A DNA stretch of 64,000 nt, taken from positions 7,391,451 to 7,455,450 of the forward strand of contig NC_084728.1 in assembly GCF_033807575.1 (NCBI RefSeq). The letters are read 5' to 3'. This DNA comes from Cydia pomonella (taxonomy: Eukaryota > Arthropoda > Insecta > Lepidoptera > Tortricidae). This document shows positions 47,701 to 57,300 of this stretch, piece after piece (within the stretch, counting starts at the first letter, position 1; the number at the start of each line of letters is the position of its first letter). Under the pieces are notes generated by a model. It searched no databases. It had not been told where the DNA came from and worked only from the letters and a program-made list of their open reading frames with translations. The translations under genes were made by a program, and so were the position numbers.

Positions 47701-47822
47701 TTGCTGCCACTGTAGTACACGGCACTGTGCTCTTCTAAACTCGGACCTCCTTTTTTATAAATCGGTAGCTCGAAAGGATTTGCGATTTTCACTATGCCTT
47801 CAAATTTGTTGTGCGGAGGCAT
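30978..47822 (-). CDS. Caspase-like pseudoenzyme, gene 2 of tandem cluster (5 exons, 326 aa)
   Basis: Coding exons on the minus strand are 47822-47614, 46108-45951, 33872-33700, 33565-33480 and 31332-30978 (981 bp, intron phases 2, 1, 0, 2, all GT/AG). Exon 1 has an acidic run (ADDDDDEP) and ends YTYELDR. Exon 2 gives AMLVINNSDADVEM, where caspases have a longer loop bearing the substrate-binding Arg; that loop is absent. Exon 3 reads FGAVAVATLSCPDE and KPKIFISE. Exon 4 reads LPSDIVLIQ. Exon 5 reads GFRPLNLLCYKF, FLEILSEL and MLTKELMF, typical of a caspase small subunit, followed by about 60 extra residues with EDEVDDW and a lysine-rich end before a TAG stop. Catalytic His and Cys motifs are missing. 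Intron 2 spans about 12 kb because of nested transposons; a Harbinger-like MITE lies 17 bp from the exon 1 donor, and a 118-codon ORF is inserted at the exon 4 donor. All exons remain open, which argues for selection. Confidence 0.87.
31333..32080. other. Intron 4 of gene 2, 3' part
   Basis: Aligns with 22800-23132 of gene 3 up to the single minisatellite unit near 31560; beyond 31600 no named element before the MITE at 32081. Confidence 0.5.
32081..32247. mobile_element. hAT-type MITE, 167 bp, intron 4 of gene 2
   Basis: Ends CAGGCGCGGATACAAG / CTTGTATCCGCGCCTG; perfect 8-bp duplication CGAAAGTA (32073-32080, 32248-32255). Contains paired G- and C-runs. Confidence 0.87.
32639..32935 (+). 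mobile_element. tRNA-derived SINE, second family
   Basis: tRNA-like head ('ggtggtagccgagtggatat', 'tgtgggttcaaatcctggct', ending CCA), body 'aacatcgtgaggaaacctgc', tail 'gcccagcagtgggacgtaag' and (TTA)n. Not a working tRNA gene. The tail resembles the LINE 3' end at 46315-46440. Confidence 0.8.
33105..33475 (-). other. Insert with a 118-codon ORF at the exon 4 donor of gene 2
   Basis: Gene 3 reads continuously 'cacagaattacttacatttc' (23980) into exon 4. Gene 2 has about 370 extra bases between 'attactta' and 'acttacttctctc', with 'acttactt' at both ends like a target duplication. The insert is one open frame on the minus strand (33463-33107), starting MACTVEGLSK, with VQLSALPRRPPDRRN and a C-terminus SADHSTWISK. 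I do not recognise it. It has no poly(A), and the ordinary donor GTAAGT keeps it in the intron. Confidence 0.55.
33905..34020 (+). mobile_element. SINE fragment in gene 2 intron 2
   Basis: 'gggttcaaattccagtaagg' to 'cccgagtcatggatatttt'; ortholog of the old fragment at 27781 in gene 3. Confidence 0.65.
34360..34964. mobile_element. MITE-like element, 'aaggctccgtcacattga' ends
   Basis: Inverted ends 'aaggctccgtcacattgacg' / 'cgtcaatgtgatggagcctt', about 605 bp, with another palindromic MITE inside one arm. Confidence 0.68.
34421..34530. mobile_element. Palindromic MITE nested in 34360-34964
   Basis: Arms 'agggcctaccgcgaaccaca' / 'tggtttgcggtaggccct', CAG on both flanks (34418-34420, 34531-34533). 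Confidence 0.75.
35205..35500 (+). mobile_element. Interspersed repeat, reversed copy of 30545-30835
   Basis: 'ctgatctgatgatggagaca' and 'gcgataaaagcttgtaccaa' pair with the other copy. Confidence 0.55.
35690..35729. repeat. (TA)n microsatellite
   Basis: About 20 TA units; another shorter tract at 37030-37054. Confidence 0.9.
35918..36313 (+). repeat. 5' LTR
   Basis: 396 bp, one difference seen by eye from the 3' copy (36207 C against 42389 T). Contains a palindrome 'cgatcgatcacgtgaa...tcacgtgatcgatc' and a doubled 'cgaacgatgacagt'. Confidence 0.8.
36815..37260 (-). mobile_element. Possible second, reversed LTR fragment
   Basis: On the minus strand 'ggtgccctaca' is followed by 'tttggcgacagatggaggtg', which looks like an LTR end and primer-binding site. 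No partner LTR is seen, so this is tentative. Confidence 0.3.
37261..39725. other. Interior of the LTR-bounded segment, no supported gene
   Basis: AT-rich; 'cctccgacgtttcaaggacg' (39161) is a word I associate with dispersed moth repeats. No polymerase-like ORF. Confidence 0.4.
39726..40108. repeat. Degenerate 90-bp tandem repeat, about 4.5 units
   Basis: 'ggcctgaaacgatattt' and variants begin at 39726, 39877, 39967 and 40057 (the last two steps are exactly 90 bp), followed by 'ctgctgaaa.cgactgaaact' and 'tatagtgtagag'. Confidence 0.7.
40375..41290 (+). pseudogene. Broken gag-like ORF of the LTR element
   Basis: Frame starts at 40375 (MDANDDKVSNN), meets a TAA at 40492, continues to another stop at 40759, slips frame (a SSSSDDDYR stretch), then returns in the first frame from 40972 as a clean stretch with IPTWLTKVEECAETYGLAEK, GLAKCWYQG and LYTWSEWKRKL. 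This resembles the capsid region of Ty3/gypsy-type gag. Stops and shifts make it non-functional as it stands. Confidence 0.68.
41800..41950 (+). mobile_element. LINE 3' end, (GAATTTT) family
   Basis: 'ataatgtaatgtttacctag' to 'ttagaattttgaaatt', reverse of 9430-9570. Confidence 0.65.
42100..42495 (+). repeat. 3' LTR
   Basis: Matches 35918-36313 over its whole length. Confidence 0.8.
42597..44363. mobile_element. TA-flanked DNA element with subterminal repeats, 1767 bp
   Basis: Inverted ends AGGTGACTGTGGGCAAGACC / GGTCTTGCCCACAGTGACCT, TA on both sides. The words 'gtagacggactt', 'acggacttgcc' and 'aagtccggcata' recur at about 42610, 42793, 42822, 42976, 43926, 43938, 43961, 44323 and 44337, in both orientations. 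No transposase-like ORF. Superfamily unknown. Confidence 0.68.
43523..43725 (+). mobile_element. SINE relative inside the inner element
   Basis: 'catgggttcgaatcccggta' then 'ggggcatttgcttgtataat' resembles the SINE family at 27473 but is diverged. Confidence 0.5.
44537..45590 (+). mobile_element. HINE-like element, family B, with internal tandem repeats
   Basis: Starts 'agggttccgtagccaaatgg', has GTCTGTC runs, then about 2.6 copies of a 290-bp unit (starts near 44781, 45077, 45365) each with 'cgtgtggggtatctatggat' and the first two a C-run, and ends 'acggaaccctt', the stem-loop 'gcgagtccgactcgc' and 'cttggccgc'. Empty site: 'ggcgtctttttaagtgtcg' at 27894. Confidence 0.78.
45683..45882 (-). 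mobile_element. LINE 3' end in intron 2 of gene 2
   Basis: 'cggcccgcctgatggtaagc' family, poly(T) side at 45683. GAACT at both junctions; gene 3 has the empty site 'catggaaactttgcaatttt' at 27970. Confidence 0.75.
46315..46440 (-). mobile_element. LINE 3' end, 'cactgctgggcgaagtcctc' family
   Basis: Poly(T) then 'tgtcccactgctgggcgaag' and 'gtcgaggtcatcccgccatc'. Its reversed first part matches the tail of the SINE at 32639. Confidence 0.65.
46455..46598. mobile_element. Palindromic MITE, 'ggctcctctacacgatgg' family
   Basis: Second copy of 18548-18690; intron 1 of gene 2. Confidence 0.75.
46925..47189. mobile_element. Partial MITE shared with gene 3 intron 1
   Basis: Corresponds to the right part of 28845-29240 ('gaggatgcctcgtagagagg' ... 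'gattgactagcacgttatct'). Confidence 0.68.
47193..47597. mobile_element. PIF/Harbinger-type MITE, 405 bp
   Basis: Ends GGGGGCGTCCATAAATTACG and its complement, TTA duplication (47190-47192, 47598-47600). Gene 3 keeps the empty site 'caacagattatgatcaaact' (29234). A 3-bp TTA duplication fits Harbinger-type elements. Its edge is 17 bp from the gene 2 exon 1 boundary. Confidence 0.85.
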
Positions 47823-48034
47823 TTTTATTTGTTTTTTTTTTTACACAAAGGTATATTGCTAATGTGTCTATATGTCGTGTTTTTTTTATTTTATAGTGCT
47901 CCAGTATTTCGAAAAAGAACTTATTGCGTAAATGCGTATTGAATAATATTGAATATTATTTACATCTTTTGCGAACAGAACTACGAACTACTACCAACGT
48001 ATTTAATATTGGAAAGACAACTAGTATGGATATT

Positions 48035-48065
48035 GGATAGGTAATCTATAGCTCTTATCAATGTG
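48035..48065 (-). promoter_or_regulatory. Conserved upstream block of gene 2 (GATA-like)
   Basis: About 215-240 bp upstream of the gene 2 ATG. On the coding strand it reads ATTGATAAGAGCTATAGATT followed by ACC, aligning with the gene 1 and gene 3 blocks while most of the surrounding sequence is diverged. Function is inferred from conservation only. Confidence 0.42.
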
Positions 48066-49110
48066 TCATATACCTACTTAAATTTGATAAAGTGTATACC
48101 GGGTGTTTTCTGATGTAGATTTTACTTATCAAACGATTTGTTTGTCCAAAAAGTTTTAAAAATTAAGAAGTGAAATTAAATATGATTTACAGTAATTAAG
48201 TTAAATAAAAATAAATGACGGAAAATCTTGTAAATCTAAGAATATAACGTCAATTATTAATAAATGGTTAATTGAATTGATTTGTCAATTTGTTAGTAAT
48301 AATAATTTTAATTTATTGATGTCGTTTCTTAGTTACTAGGTCACATGACCCCATGTCATTTGAGAAATAGCTTAATTTGTATTTCCCACCGAAAAAAAAT
48401 ATGAGGGAAAATTTAGAAAAAAGAGCTGCGTTACGTTTCTAGCGTGTAATGGCCTTTATTCTACTTAATGAATTTCCTTGAAATTGATAATGTTAATGAC
48501 AATTTATCTTATCTTCCTTTCTTTGTGTGTTATGTGGTAGTAAATATCCGCAGCTTATAAAAATAAATATATAAAACCTTGGTCCTTAGCCAAGATGATA
48601 ATCTTTTGCAGAAAACGTAACTAAACGCATTTCAATACATTATTTACGTGTATCTAGGCGTTTCGTTTCGTTTTCTGCAAACGATTGTCATATTGACAAG
48701 CAGAAATGTCTGCGAAAGATGCTATTACCTAAATAAATAAATATTATAGGAACATTCTCACACAAGTTGACTAAGTCCCACACCTAACCTTATAACCACC
48801 AGCTTAGAATAAATTTAAAAGTGAAAAAATTACTGACCTAGATCTATACTCCAGCGCTCTGCCAACTAGGCCACCAAGACCTCACCTCAGTTAGCAGAGC
48901 GCTGGAGTATCGATCCAGATGCCGTGAGTTCAAGTCTAAACCAGGGCAGTAATTCTTCCTCTATTAAATTAAATTAAAAAAATTGATTGGCATATTGGTT
49001 ACGTGAGATTAGGTCAGCTGGACCGATAAGCTCACTCTGAACAGACTTAGAAAACGACAAAGTGTAATGGTGGGATCATAACCAGAGGCCGGAATTCTGG
49101 TAGCAGTTTG
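48066..49110. other. Gene 1/gene 2 spacer, small repeats only
   Basis: Contains an inverted repeat at 48594-48692 ('cttttgcagaaaacgtaa' / 'gttttctgcaaacgattg'), a SINE 3' fragment at 48731-48785 (minus) and a pair of tRNA-like heads at 48820-48975. No gene. Confidence 0.55.
48820..48975. repeat. Inverted pair of tRNA-like SINE heads
   Basis: 'actccagcgctctgccaact' (minus) faces 'gttagcagagcgctggagta' (plus), followed by 'gtgagttcaagtctaaacca'. Not credible as tRNA genes. Confidence 0.6.
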
Positions 49111-49593
49111 AATAGGGTTGTTTCCATCTACAAATCTTAGGGCAGAATTGTATGCCAATAAATTCTTTTGGATTATAAGAACATGTTAAACTAGTTTTAG
49201 GGGACCTGTAATGACCATCTTTTTGTAAATATTGAATTTAAAATATCTTTTGGCACACGTCACGTGACCAAGCTCGAAACGTCATTGAAGATTCTGATGA
49301 CGTCACAACTCTCGGACTGACACTGTTGACAGTTAGGCGATAATCAACAAATGACAAATGTCAGTTGACAGCTCGTATCTTCTACGTGTGTATGTAGTTA
49401 TGTGTCAAACCGTAAACTGTGACGTCACACAATTTTCAAAGACCGTTTTGGGCGCGAAAGCATCTTTCAAAATATTTTTTGTTAATTTAACATATTTAAA
49501 GCCGTTTTTAGTATAAAAGTTGAATTTTAGGGCAACTTTTAGTTAATATAGAACGTAATACAATCGTTTCAAAAAATTGGAAACAACCCTATT
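49111..49593. mobile_element. MITE, 'aatagggttgtttcca' family, 483 bp
   Basis: Like 24789-25239 but with about 32 extra bases before the right end ('caacttttagttaatataga...'). Confidence 0.75.
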
Positions 49594-49914
49594 GTCATTA
49601 GGGACTTCTCATTTATCGACTTTCGATATACCTATATCGATAAAATGTAGAACACAATTTTTTTTTACACTGAGTCGCTTGGGTGAGGTTCATTGTCCAT
49701 TGCACGGAGAAACATTGATAATAAAATCGAAAAAAAATCTTAACTTTCATTTGTATTATTACATATTTTTAATCAACTACACCGTCTTACGTTAAAAATC
49801 GTTGGAAATATAAAATACAAAACATGACATGTTAGACCATAGAATTTTTAAAGTAAAATTACGTAAAATCCTCCAATTTGCTCTTAAGTGGGCAATACTA
49901 AAGTACGTATATAG

Positions 49915-50005
49915 TTCGTGGCATCCACCATGACGCGCAGATTTGTCAAATCTAACCTTTATTAACATGACAATACGAATCAAGGCACGCGTCTTCTAGC
50001 CTATA
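49915..50005 (-). repeat. Repeat that supplies the empty LTR insertion site
   Basis: On the minus strand 'gaagacgcgtgccttga', 'gttagatttgacaaatctg' and 'gccacgaacta' follow the order seen at 35863-35915, 42495-42529 and 44503-44520. Confidence 0.65.
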
Positions 50006-50012
50006 TAATTGT

Positions 50013-50225
50013 AATGGGGTTGGCAACTGTCAAAGGTTTGCATAGATGGCGCCATCATAGCTTGCCCCTGTCTCTAGTTTTGTTCTATGAGATTCGGCTT
50101 AAAGTACTGGAATCCAGGTCACAAAATTCCAAAAAAAAAAACAAGAGTTTGACACAATTCTAGGGATTGACAGGGCAAGCTATGATGGCGCCATCTGTTT
50201 AATACTTCGACCGGCCAACCCCATT
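50013..50225. mobile_element. Palindromic MITE
   Basis: 'aatggggttggcaactgtca' / 'gaccggccaaccccatt', inner arms 'tggcgccatcatagcttgcc'. Confidence 0.72.
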
Positions 50226-51123
50226 GGTAATCATGTTATCCTCCGACCGACCGTCCTAGTCTGGGACCGGTCTGAAAACCAGCGCCGGGCATCTCGGCCC
50301 AGCACACGCTGAGACTGGAATTCTTTTCCCAATATTTCTGCGTTATTCATATGTATAAATTATTATAATTCTTTTTCTCCTTCTTTATTATGTAATGTTT
50401 TATTTTTACTTTTGTTTTATAGTGAACCTGTAATATGTGGCAATAAAAAAAATCTTATTCTCGATATATAATGCGCCAATTAGAGATGACAACGTGAAAG
50501 AAAATGCTTATTGTTTGAAAAAACTAACTCCTTAAGTACTCGTATATAGTTTTGAGGTACGATTAATTTTGGTTTGATTTGTATTTTAGGAATGGTGACA
50601 GTTTGAAAATTGTATGTCGCGCATTTGTATTTATTTATAAAATTCAGCAAAAATGGCGGACTTTAAGACTTAAAGACATTCTCTACCAGTCAAACACCAG
50701 GTATGTACAAATATATCTTTAAAATGGAATGTTATAAAAATATCTTTACATTAAAAAATTGTGTTTATTTTTGTAACACTCAATTGTAAAGATATCTTGG
50801 ACCTCGATCGTATTATTAAAATCTAGACCGATATAATTAGCTAGCTAACTCTGAATAAACTGGGCAAGCGACAAAGTGTAACGGTGTCGTTATAATCATT
50901 AACTGGGGATCCATAGCCTTATTGGTAGGTAATATAATAAAATAAAAACTATATTTTCATTTCTCAATTATTTTTTAATTGATTACAGCGACATACATTA
51001 AAACTCATTGGAAATATAAAACATGACATTCAAGTTTTATCACGTTAGATATAACTTCAATAGGTAGGTATTTTGCTCTTAATTTAGTTAACTATCAATG
51101 ATTGAGTACATTTCTGACCATAA
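50226..51123. other. No supported gene
   Basis: AT-rich spacer; nothing recognised. Confidence 0.4.
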
Positions 51124-52777
51124 TTGGGTACTTGACACATGTTGTATTATTATAACAAAATTTAGTTAAATGGTTAGAAAATGAGCCATCCATTATAAAA
51201 AAGTGGAATTCAAAAAAATATATTGAGATTATAAAAAAATACAAGACTCCAAAGTCTAAAAAAATATTATTTTTTGTCTTTCAAAAATAGATTAAAAAAA
51301 TGGTACCATACGATTCCATACATTTTAATGAAAAATAAATTGTACGACAACTATACACATAAACGCAATATTTCAGAGTCAAAATGGCAATTTCCTTGAT
51401 CTTCCATACATTTAGGACAGACTTATATGATGTGACGCCACATCACATTATCATTTTGTTAGAGGCGTTTCAATCGTCGAGTGCGAGCGTCAGACTTTAA
51501 CTCTCATTTCTGATCTTTGTGTTGCTTAAATGCCACGAGTCCCATATAGACATTTGATCCTCAGGAAAATCAAGATCGTTTGACATTATTTACAAAAACT
51601 GTCAAGTAGCCAATTGTACAAGCACGGATTTGAACCAGTGGCGTGGCTAGGCCATAGGCATAGTGGCCCCTTGCCCACGGCCTCGCACTTACGGGCCCGC
51701 CAAGAGGAGACAGCGAGGTTGAGTGTCAAAATTATCGTAGGTACCAATGAAAAAATATCGTACGATTCGTATGTCTATCTAAAAGACACTACCCCTAAAA
51801 TTACTTGATATAAATAAACTAAATAAAAATAAACTTATTTGTCCAATATATATTTATAGAAAACAGAATTATCAAAACTCTGTTTTAAATTTGAGCTTCA
51901 TTGCGATAGTTCGAAAACAGTTCAGGGGAAATTTGTAATTTTTGACGCAATTGGGTACTTGACACATGTTGAATATTATAACAAAATGGATAGAAAATGA
52001 GCCATCCATTATAAAAAAGTGGAATTCAAAAAATTATATTGAGATTATAAAAAAATACAAGGCTCCAAAGTTTAAACAAAAGAACTTTTTTTTGTCTTTC
52101 ATAAATAGAAAAAAAAATGGTACCATTCGATTCCTTACACTTTATTGAAAAATAAATTGGATGACGTCTATACACATAAACGCAATACTTCAGGGTCAAA
52201 ATGGCAATTTCCTTGATCTTCCATACATTTAGGACAGACTTATATGATGTGACGTCACAGCACATTGTAATTTTGTTACAGGCGTTTCAATCGTCGAGTG
52301 CGAGCGTCAGACTTTAACTCTAATTTCTGATCTTTGTGTTGCTTAAATGCCACAAGTCCCATATAGACATTTGATCCTCAGGAAAATCAAGATCGTTTGA
52401 CATTATTTACAAAAACTGTCAAGTAGCCAATTGTACAAGCACGGATTTGGACCAGTGGCGTGGCTAGGCCATAGGCCTAGTGGCCCCTTGCCCACGGCCT
52501 CGCACTAACGGGCCCGCCAAGAGGAGACAGCGAGGTTGAGTGTCAAAATTATCGTAGGTACCAATGAAAAAATATCGTACGATTCGTAAGTCTATCTAAA
52601 AGACACTACCCCTAAAATTACTTGATATAAATAAACTAAATAAAAATAAACTTATTTGTCCAATATATATTTATAGAAAACAGAATTATCATAATTTCTC
52701 AAAACTCTGTTTTAAATTTGAGCTTCATTGCGATAGTTCGACAACAGTTCAGGGGAAATTTGTAATTTTTGACGCAA
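51124..52777. repeat. Tandem duplication, two units of 827 bp
   Basis: 'ttgggtacttgacacatgtt' begins each unit (51124 and 51951), and 'gtggcgtggctaggccatag' occurs at 51641 and 52456. Units look about 95 percent identical by eye. Confidence 0.85.
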
Positions 52778-52952
52778 TTGCCTTACACCTAAGAAGCCTA
52801 ACGCCCAAAAAGAATTGTAGCCTAATTTGATTTGACTTATATCTCAGTGAATGTGTCACATTTTAGGCCTAACATTATAGTACTTTTGCGAACGATAATG
52901 CTCATTTGGACCTTACATCGTACCGGAGCCCAAAGTATCGTATCCACATGTA

Positions 52953-53086
52953 CGGTCAACCAATTTGATTCCTAGTCCACTATAGAACCATGTCATAATG
53001 ACTTCTACGACAGCGCTTATTGAGTGATGCATGTCATGTATAGAGTAGTTAAAGCGACAAGGTTCTATATTCAAATTGGTTGACTG
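52953..53086. mobile_element. TA-flanked palindromic MITE
   Basis: 'cggtcaaccaatttgatt' / 'tcaaattggttgactg', TA on both sides; inner 'actatagaaccatgtca' arms. Confidence 0.68.
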
Positions 53087-53742
53087 TACGCTATTTATCG
53101 TACGCCCGGCAACATTGCAAACTTTTTATATTATCTTGGGAATATGCATTGAAAGAAAAGGCCTTGGCAGATGCGACTTCGCCTATGGCTAGATTAAGAG
53201 GCTGTCAATACCTAAAGCGCGCACACTGTCTATTTATATCGGAGTAAATGAGATAGCACTGTCGCATGTTACTGGGCCTGGGCAAGGGAATAATAAGAAA
53301 AATATTTAAATAAAAAAAAGTGGATTATTAGTGTAATATTTTACTCAACGATTTTATTGAAATTGTGATTTTAATTGCAGACCTAAAAGTCAAAACAATA
53401 AAGACATAAAACCGTTTAATTGTGATTTTAAGACCAATCGTTGCAATTATTTTCTATAGAGCCGATTTCGGTCAATCGTGTATCGAGTACAACCACGGTC
53501 TTTGAAATATAATTAATATAAACATATATTTTTCTTACTTGACTAAAACAAATAGTCTTTCTTAAAAAACTGTTTAAGTAACATCAATTTCAAGGACATT
53601 GGGTGTTGACAGCCTCTTAAGTTCACGCTCTTTATTATTAAGATAATATAAATTCAAGCTACACCACTGATTTGAACCCACGCTCTCCGTCTTCTCTCCT
53701 TGAACATCAGACGTCTACAAGATTTGGCCATCACCGTGGTCA
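53087..53742. other. No supported gene
   Basis: Spacer downstream of gene 1; 'tgcccctaggctggc'-like words absent and no repeat recognised. Confidence 0.35.
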
Positions 53743-53750
53743 CTTATATG

Positions 53751-54305
53751 CAGGGGTCGTACAAAAAGTGCGGATGACGTCAAACCACTTATAGGATGAT
53801 TTCAAATTGTATTTTTGTGATTCATAAACAACTATCACTTATCATTTATCAACCTCTTTATTAAACGATATCGCCACTTGAAATGAGTAAGTAGGTTTTT
53901 GACTGACACATTGTCAATCAGATGAACAATAAATTGACTTCGTTATTGTTTAGCTATTGTATCTTCACGATTATATTTAGCTAAAATTTATATTTACTAA
54001 TGTATAAGAAAACGCTCTAAAATGTCATCTTTACTCGAATATTGTGGCAATCCCACAGACTTGTTCTAACTAATTTCAAATAATTATACCTTATGGTAAC
54101 AAGTTTCGTGAAATTTATTTTATTCACTACATCACCCTACCACCTGTATTATTAATTCCATGGATTTATTTACGATTATTTTGTTACTTCATTAATACTA
54201 CTTTGTTACTACATGTCACACGGAAATTTAAATACAAACTCAAACATCACCTGTGTGCAAGATTACGTCATTTTTACGTCATCCGCACTTTTTGTCCGAC
54301 CCCTG
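53751..54305. mobile_element. hAT-type MITE, 555 bp, abutting the gene 1 stop
   Basis: Ends CAGGGGTCGTACAAAAAGTG and the complement of CAGGGGTCGGACAAAAAGTG. Perfect 8-bp duplication CTTATATG (53743-53750, 54306-54313). The right copy contains the TAA stop of gene 1. Confidence 0.9.
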
Positions 54306-54306
54306 C

Positions 54307-57300
54307 TTATATGCATTGGTTGTCACGATGCAACAATAATTCCTTGCTAAGTGTGTGAGTGCAACTGATAGGTGTCGGCTTAGGTATGGCATAGGTGGTC
54401 TCATGTCTTAGCTCGGACAGTATCTCGAAGAATTCCTTTGGTTCTTTCATTGAGTTTAGCTTATAGCACAGGAGACTCAGCGGACGGAATCCGCCTCTGT
54501 AATAGCAATAAAAAATCTCTTTCATCGTGCATCGTTATCAACACCTCGAACATCACTAGATGCATAGAAAAATAAGCAAGCATAGAGTGCTCACTCCATA
54601 CATCAGTTTTCTTACCAAACTTATTACCAAACCGCTTATTATTTTCATAGTCGACAACTAGCTTCACGTAGCGGATTTAAAAGTACTGCTACTTGGCAAT
54701 AGATGTCGCGACGAACGAAAAGTCTAATGCTCAACAATTTTCAGCTAATATTATAACCGGATTATCCGGAACTCTATTTTCAACTCATTCTGAGGAATAC
54801 ACTTTTCATTAGTCGCTACACTCGTGACATCCAGTGTCAAGTAGCGGTACTCAGTACCGCTACTTGACGCTAGATGTCGATACGAAAATAATAAGCATTT
54901 TGGTAAGAAAACTCATGTATGGAGTGAGTACTCTATGCTTACTTATTTCTCTATGCTAAATGCCACTATTATATGCTGGAACGCTTTACTATGATTTTGG
55001 CATATCATATTATCAATAGCAATACAGAGAGGTAAAGTCTAAGAATAAATCCTTGTTGACACTTGGCCGAAATAGATGACGCTGTATTTTTGATAACCAA
55101 AGTTATGGAATAATCCGAATAATAAACAGAGGCGTACAGTGCCAACTTGTTTAGCTGTCGAACCAAAAGCTCGAAATTATTTTAGACTTAGGTACTCTGA
55201 CACGTCAACTTGCCTAACTTAACTTTTTTTACTTTGCTTTAAGTTGTTTAAATTATCCTAATGTCGTTGTTCCCGACGTAAACTAAGTAACGGTAGTTTT
55301 TGCTAGAACTTATATAAGTAAGATTATATAAACTATCTGATGCCCACGACTTCGTTCGCGTGTATTTATAATTCCCGATACGCACATTCATCCATATTTT
55401 AACCATATAAGATAAAATAAGATACAAACGTTCAGCTCTCTTTTAAGCCTCTTAGGGAAATAATTTTTAAAAACGCTGAAATTACTTGTAATATGGTGTC
55501 TTCCTACGAAGTTTCAAGTCCCTCTCTCACAGTTATTTTTGTTCCTGCTACAAACTTTCAACCCCCTTTTCACCACCTTAGGGGATGCATTTACAATAAC
55601 ACTGAAATTACTTTTCTCGTATTTTATCAAAATGTATTTTTTTAAAGTTTCAAGTTTCTAGCTCAAAGTTAAACTTTCACCCCATACAAACTTTCATTCC
55701 CTTTTTAACCCCCTTGAATTTTTAAAAAGAACATTTTTCAAATTTGCCGCCTTTTTTCACTGGCAAAGCTGACTTGCTTCGAGGAGAAGACTGAAAATAG
55801 ATCAGATTAAAGTGGAGCATGAATTCTACAATTAAGTACGTAAATTAAATTGTTATTAATAAGGTTACTTACTTCTCGAATTGATCTTTTTTGGCCTGTA
55901 AAATTAAAATATCACTTGGAAGATTTGTCACTGGAGGAGGACTGGACGGCTCAAGTGCCTGTAAAAAAATGCCTGTATAATTCGAATATTTATGTACCAA
56001 TTAAAAATAAAATGCACACATTACTAATGCCTGGGCCACACTAACGGGAAACGCCGTTGATTGTCGGATAATCCCAGTGTGGCCGTATGAAAAACATCTA
56101 TTAGCGTGTTTCTCATTAGTGTGGACCAGGCATTAGTAAATTAGGTTCGTTCGAATATGTACCAATTAAAACTAAAATTCACACAAATTACTAAGGACCA
56201 CTTGCGCGTTCCAGGGTTAGCCAACTAACTCGGAGTTAGCTGTTTATACGTATAGGCTAAGCTAATTATTATTTTAAATTCAATAGCAATATTATTAATG
56301 TGTAAACCGAGCACCAAACTCGACCCTACTTTCTTGCATAAAAGATGACCAGAAAAGGAAGATCTGTCACAAATAGCTTTTTGCCCATGTAGCTCCATAA
56401 CCTCTATCAAGCCTGCTCATAATCTCATGACTAAAATATAATACCCTCAACAATACGTTTACACAAGTTCATTTAAATTGGAACAAATTTACTTAAGTTA
56501 TTGCCCCTCGAACTGTCCTCTTATAGTTCAATTTAAAACATCGAAATGGGATATGTCCCTAGCCAACCGTGTATTCCAAGTTGAATGTAAGAACTTCACT
56601 TCGCTTCCCATCTAGTAGCTAAAGTTCTTAGTAAAACCACGTAAAACATACAAAGGCGTTTACACTTTCTTCCTCATGTTAATCCATATGACATCCCTAT
56701 GCCAAATACAAAGAAATGTAGACTATCTACTTTTGCTTGGTTCCAAGTCAGAACCCATAATCTGATTTTTATTATTTAATCGTATGGCATGCATGGTTAG
56801 GCAATCAGAGAACAGCTTTGAGGTTGTTAAGCCAGGTAACTACGTCGGTTGTCAAGACATCTAGATTCTCAACCTCAACTTCAACCTTCGCGGGTTTTTA
56901 ACCTCATTCAACCATTATGCTACTGACTACAATTAACTGTAAGTACCTAAAGGTACCGTTCGAATCCGAGCTCACCAGCATTACTGCTATAGTACCGATT
57001 GCATTGCAGCCGCAAATGTCAAAAATCCGGGCATGAACATCGATTCGACATGGATAGGAGACGTGTAAGGTCACAAAAGACTTCTCGCGCCAGCTACAAG
57101 GCGCACTGTGGACGCCCTCTGCCCCATCAAGAGGACATAGGACAATAAGTCAAGTAAGTCAATGCAGTAGGCAGCAGTAATTCTGGTACACTCTGCATCT
57201 GACCGGTAGCTTAATATACCTCACTGATGAAGATCTTCGGTTTATCCTGAAGAGCAGAAGGTTGGTTGCTAATCAGATAATTCAACACATCCCACTCTTT

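Noticed and set aside
48890..48975. tRNA-like sequence with A- and B-box words
   Set aside because: Inverted pairing with a second head and lack of a foldable tRNA indicate SINE relics; the same applies to 4925-5015 and 32639-32720.
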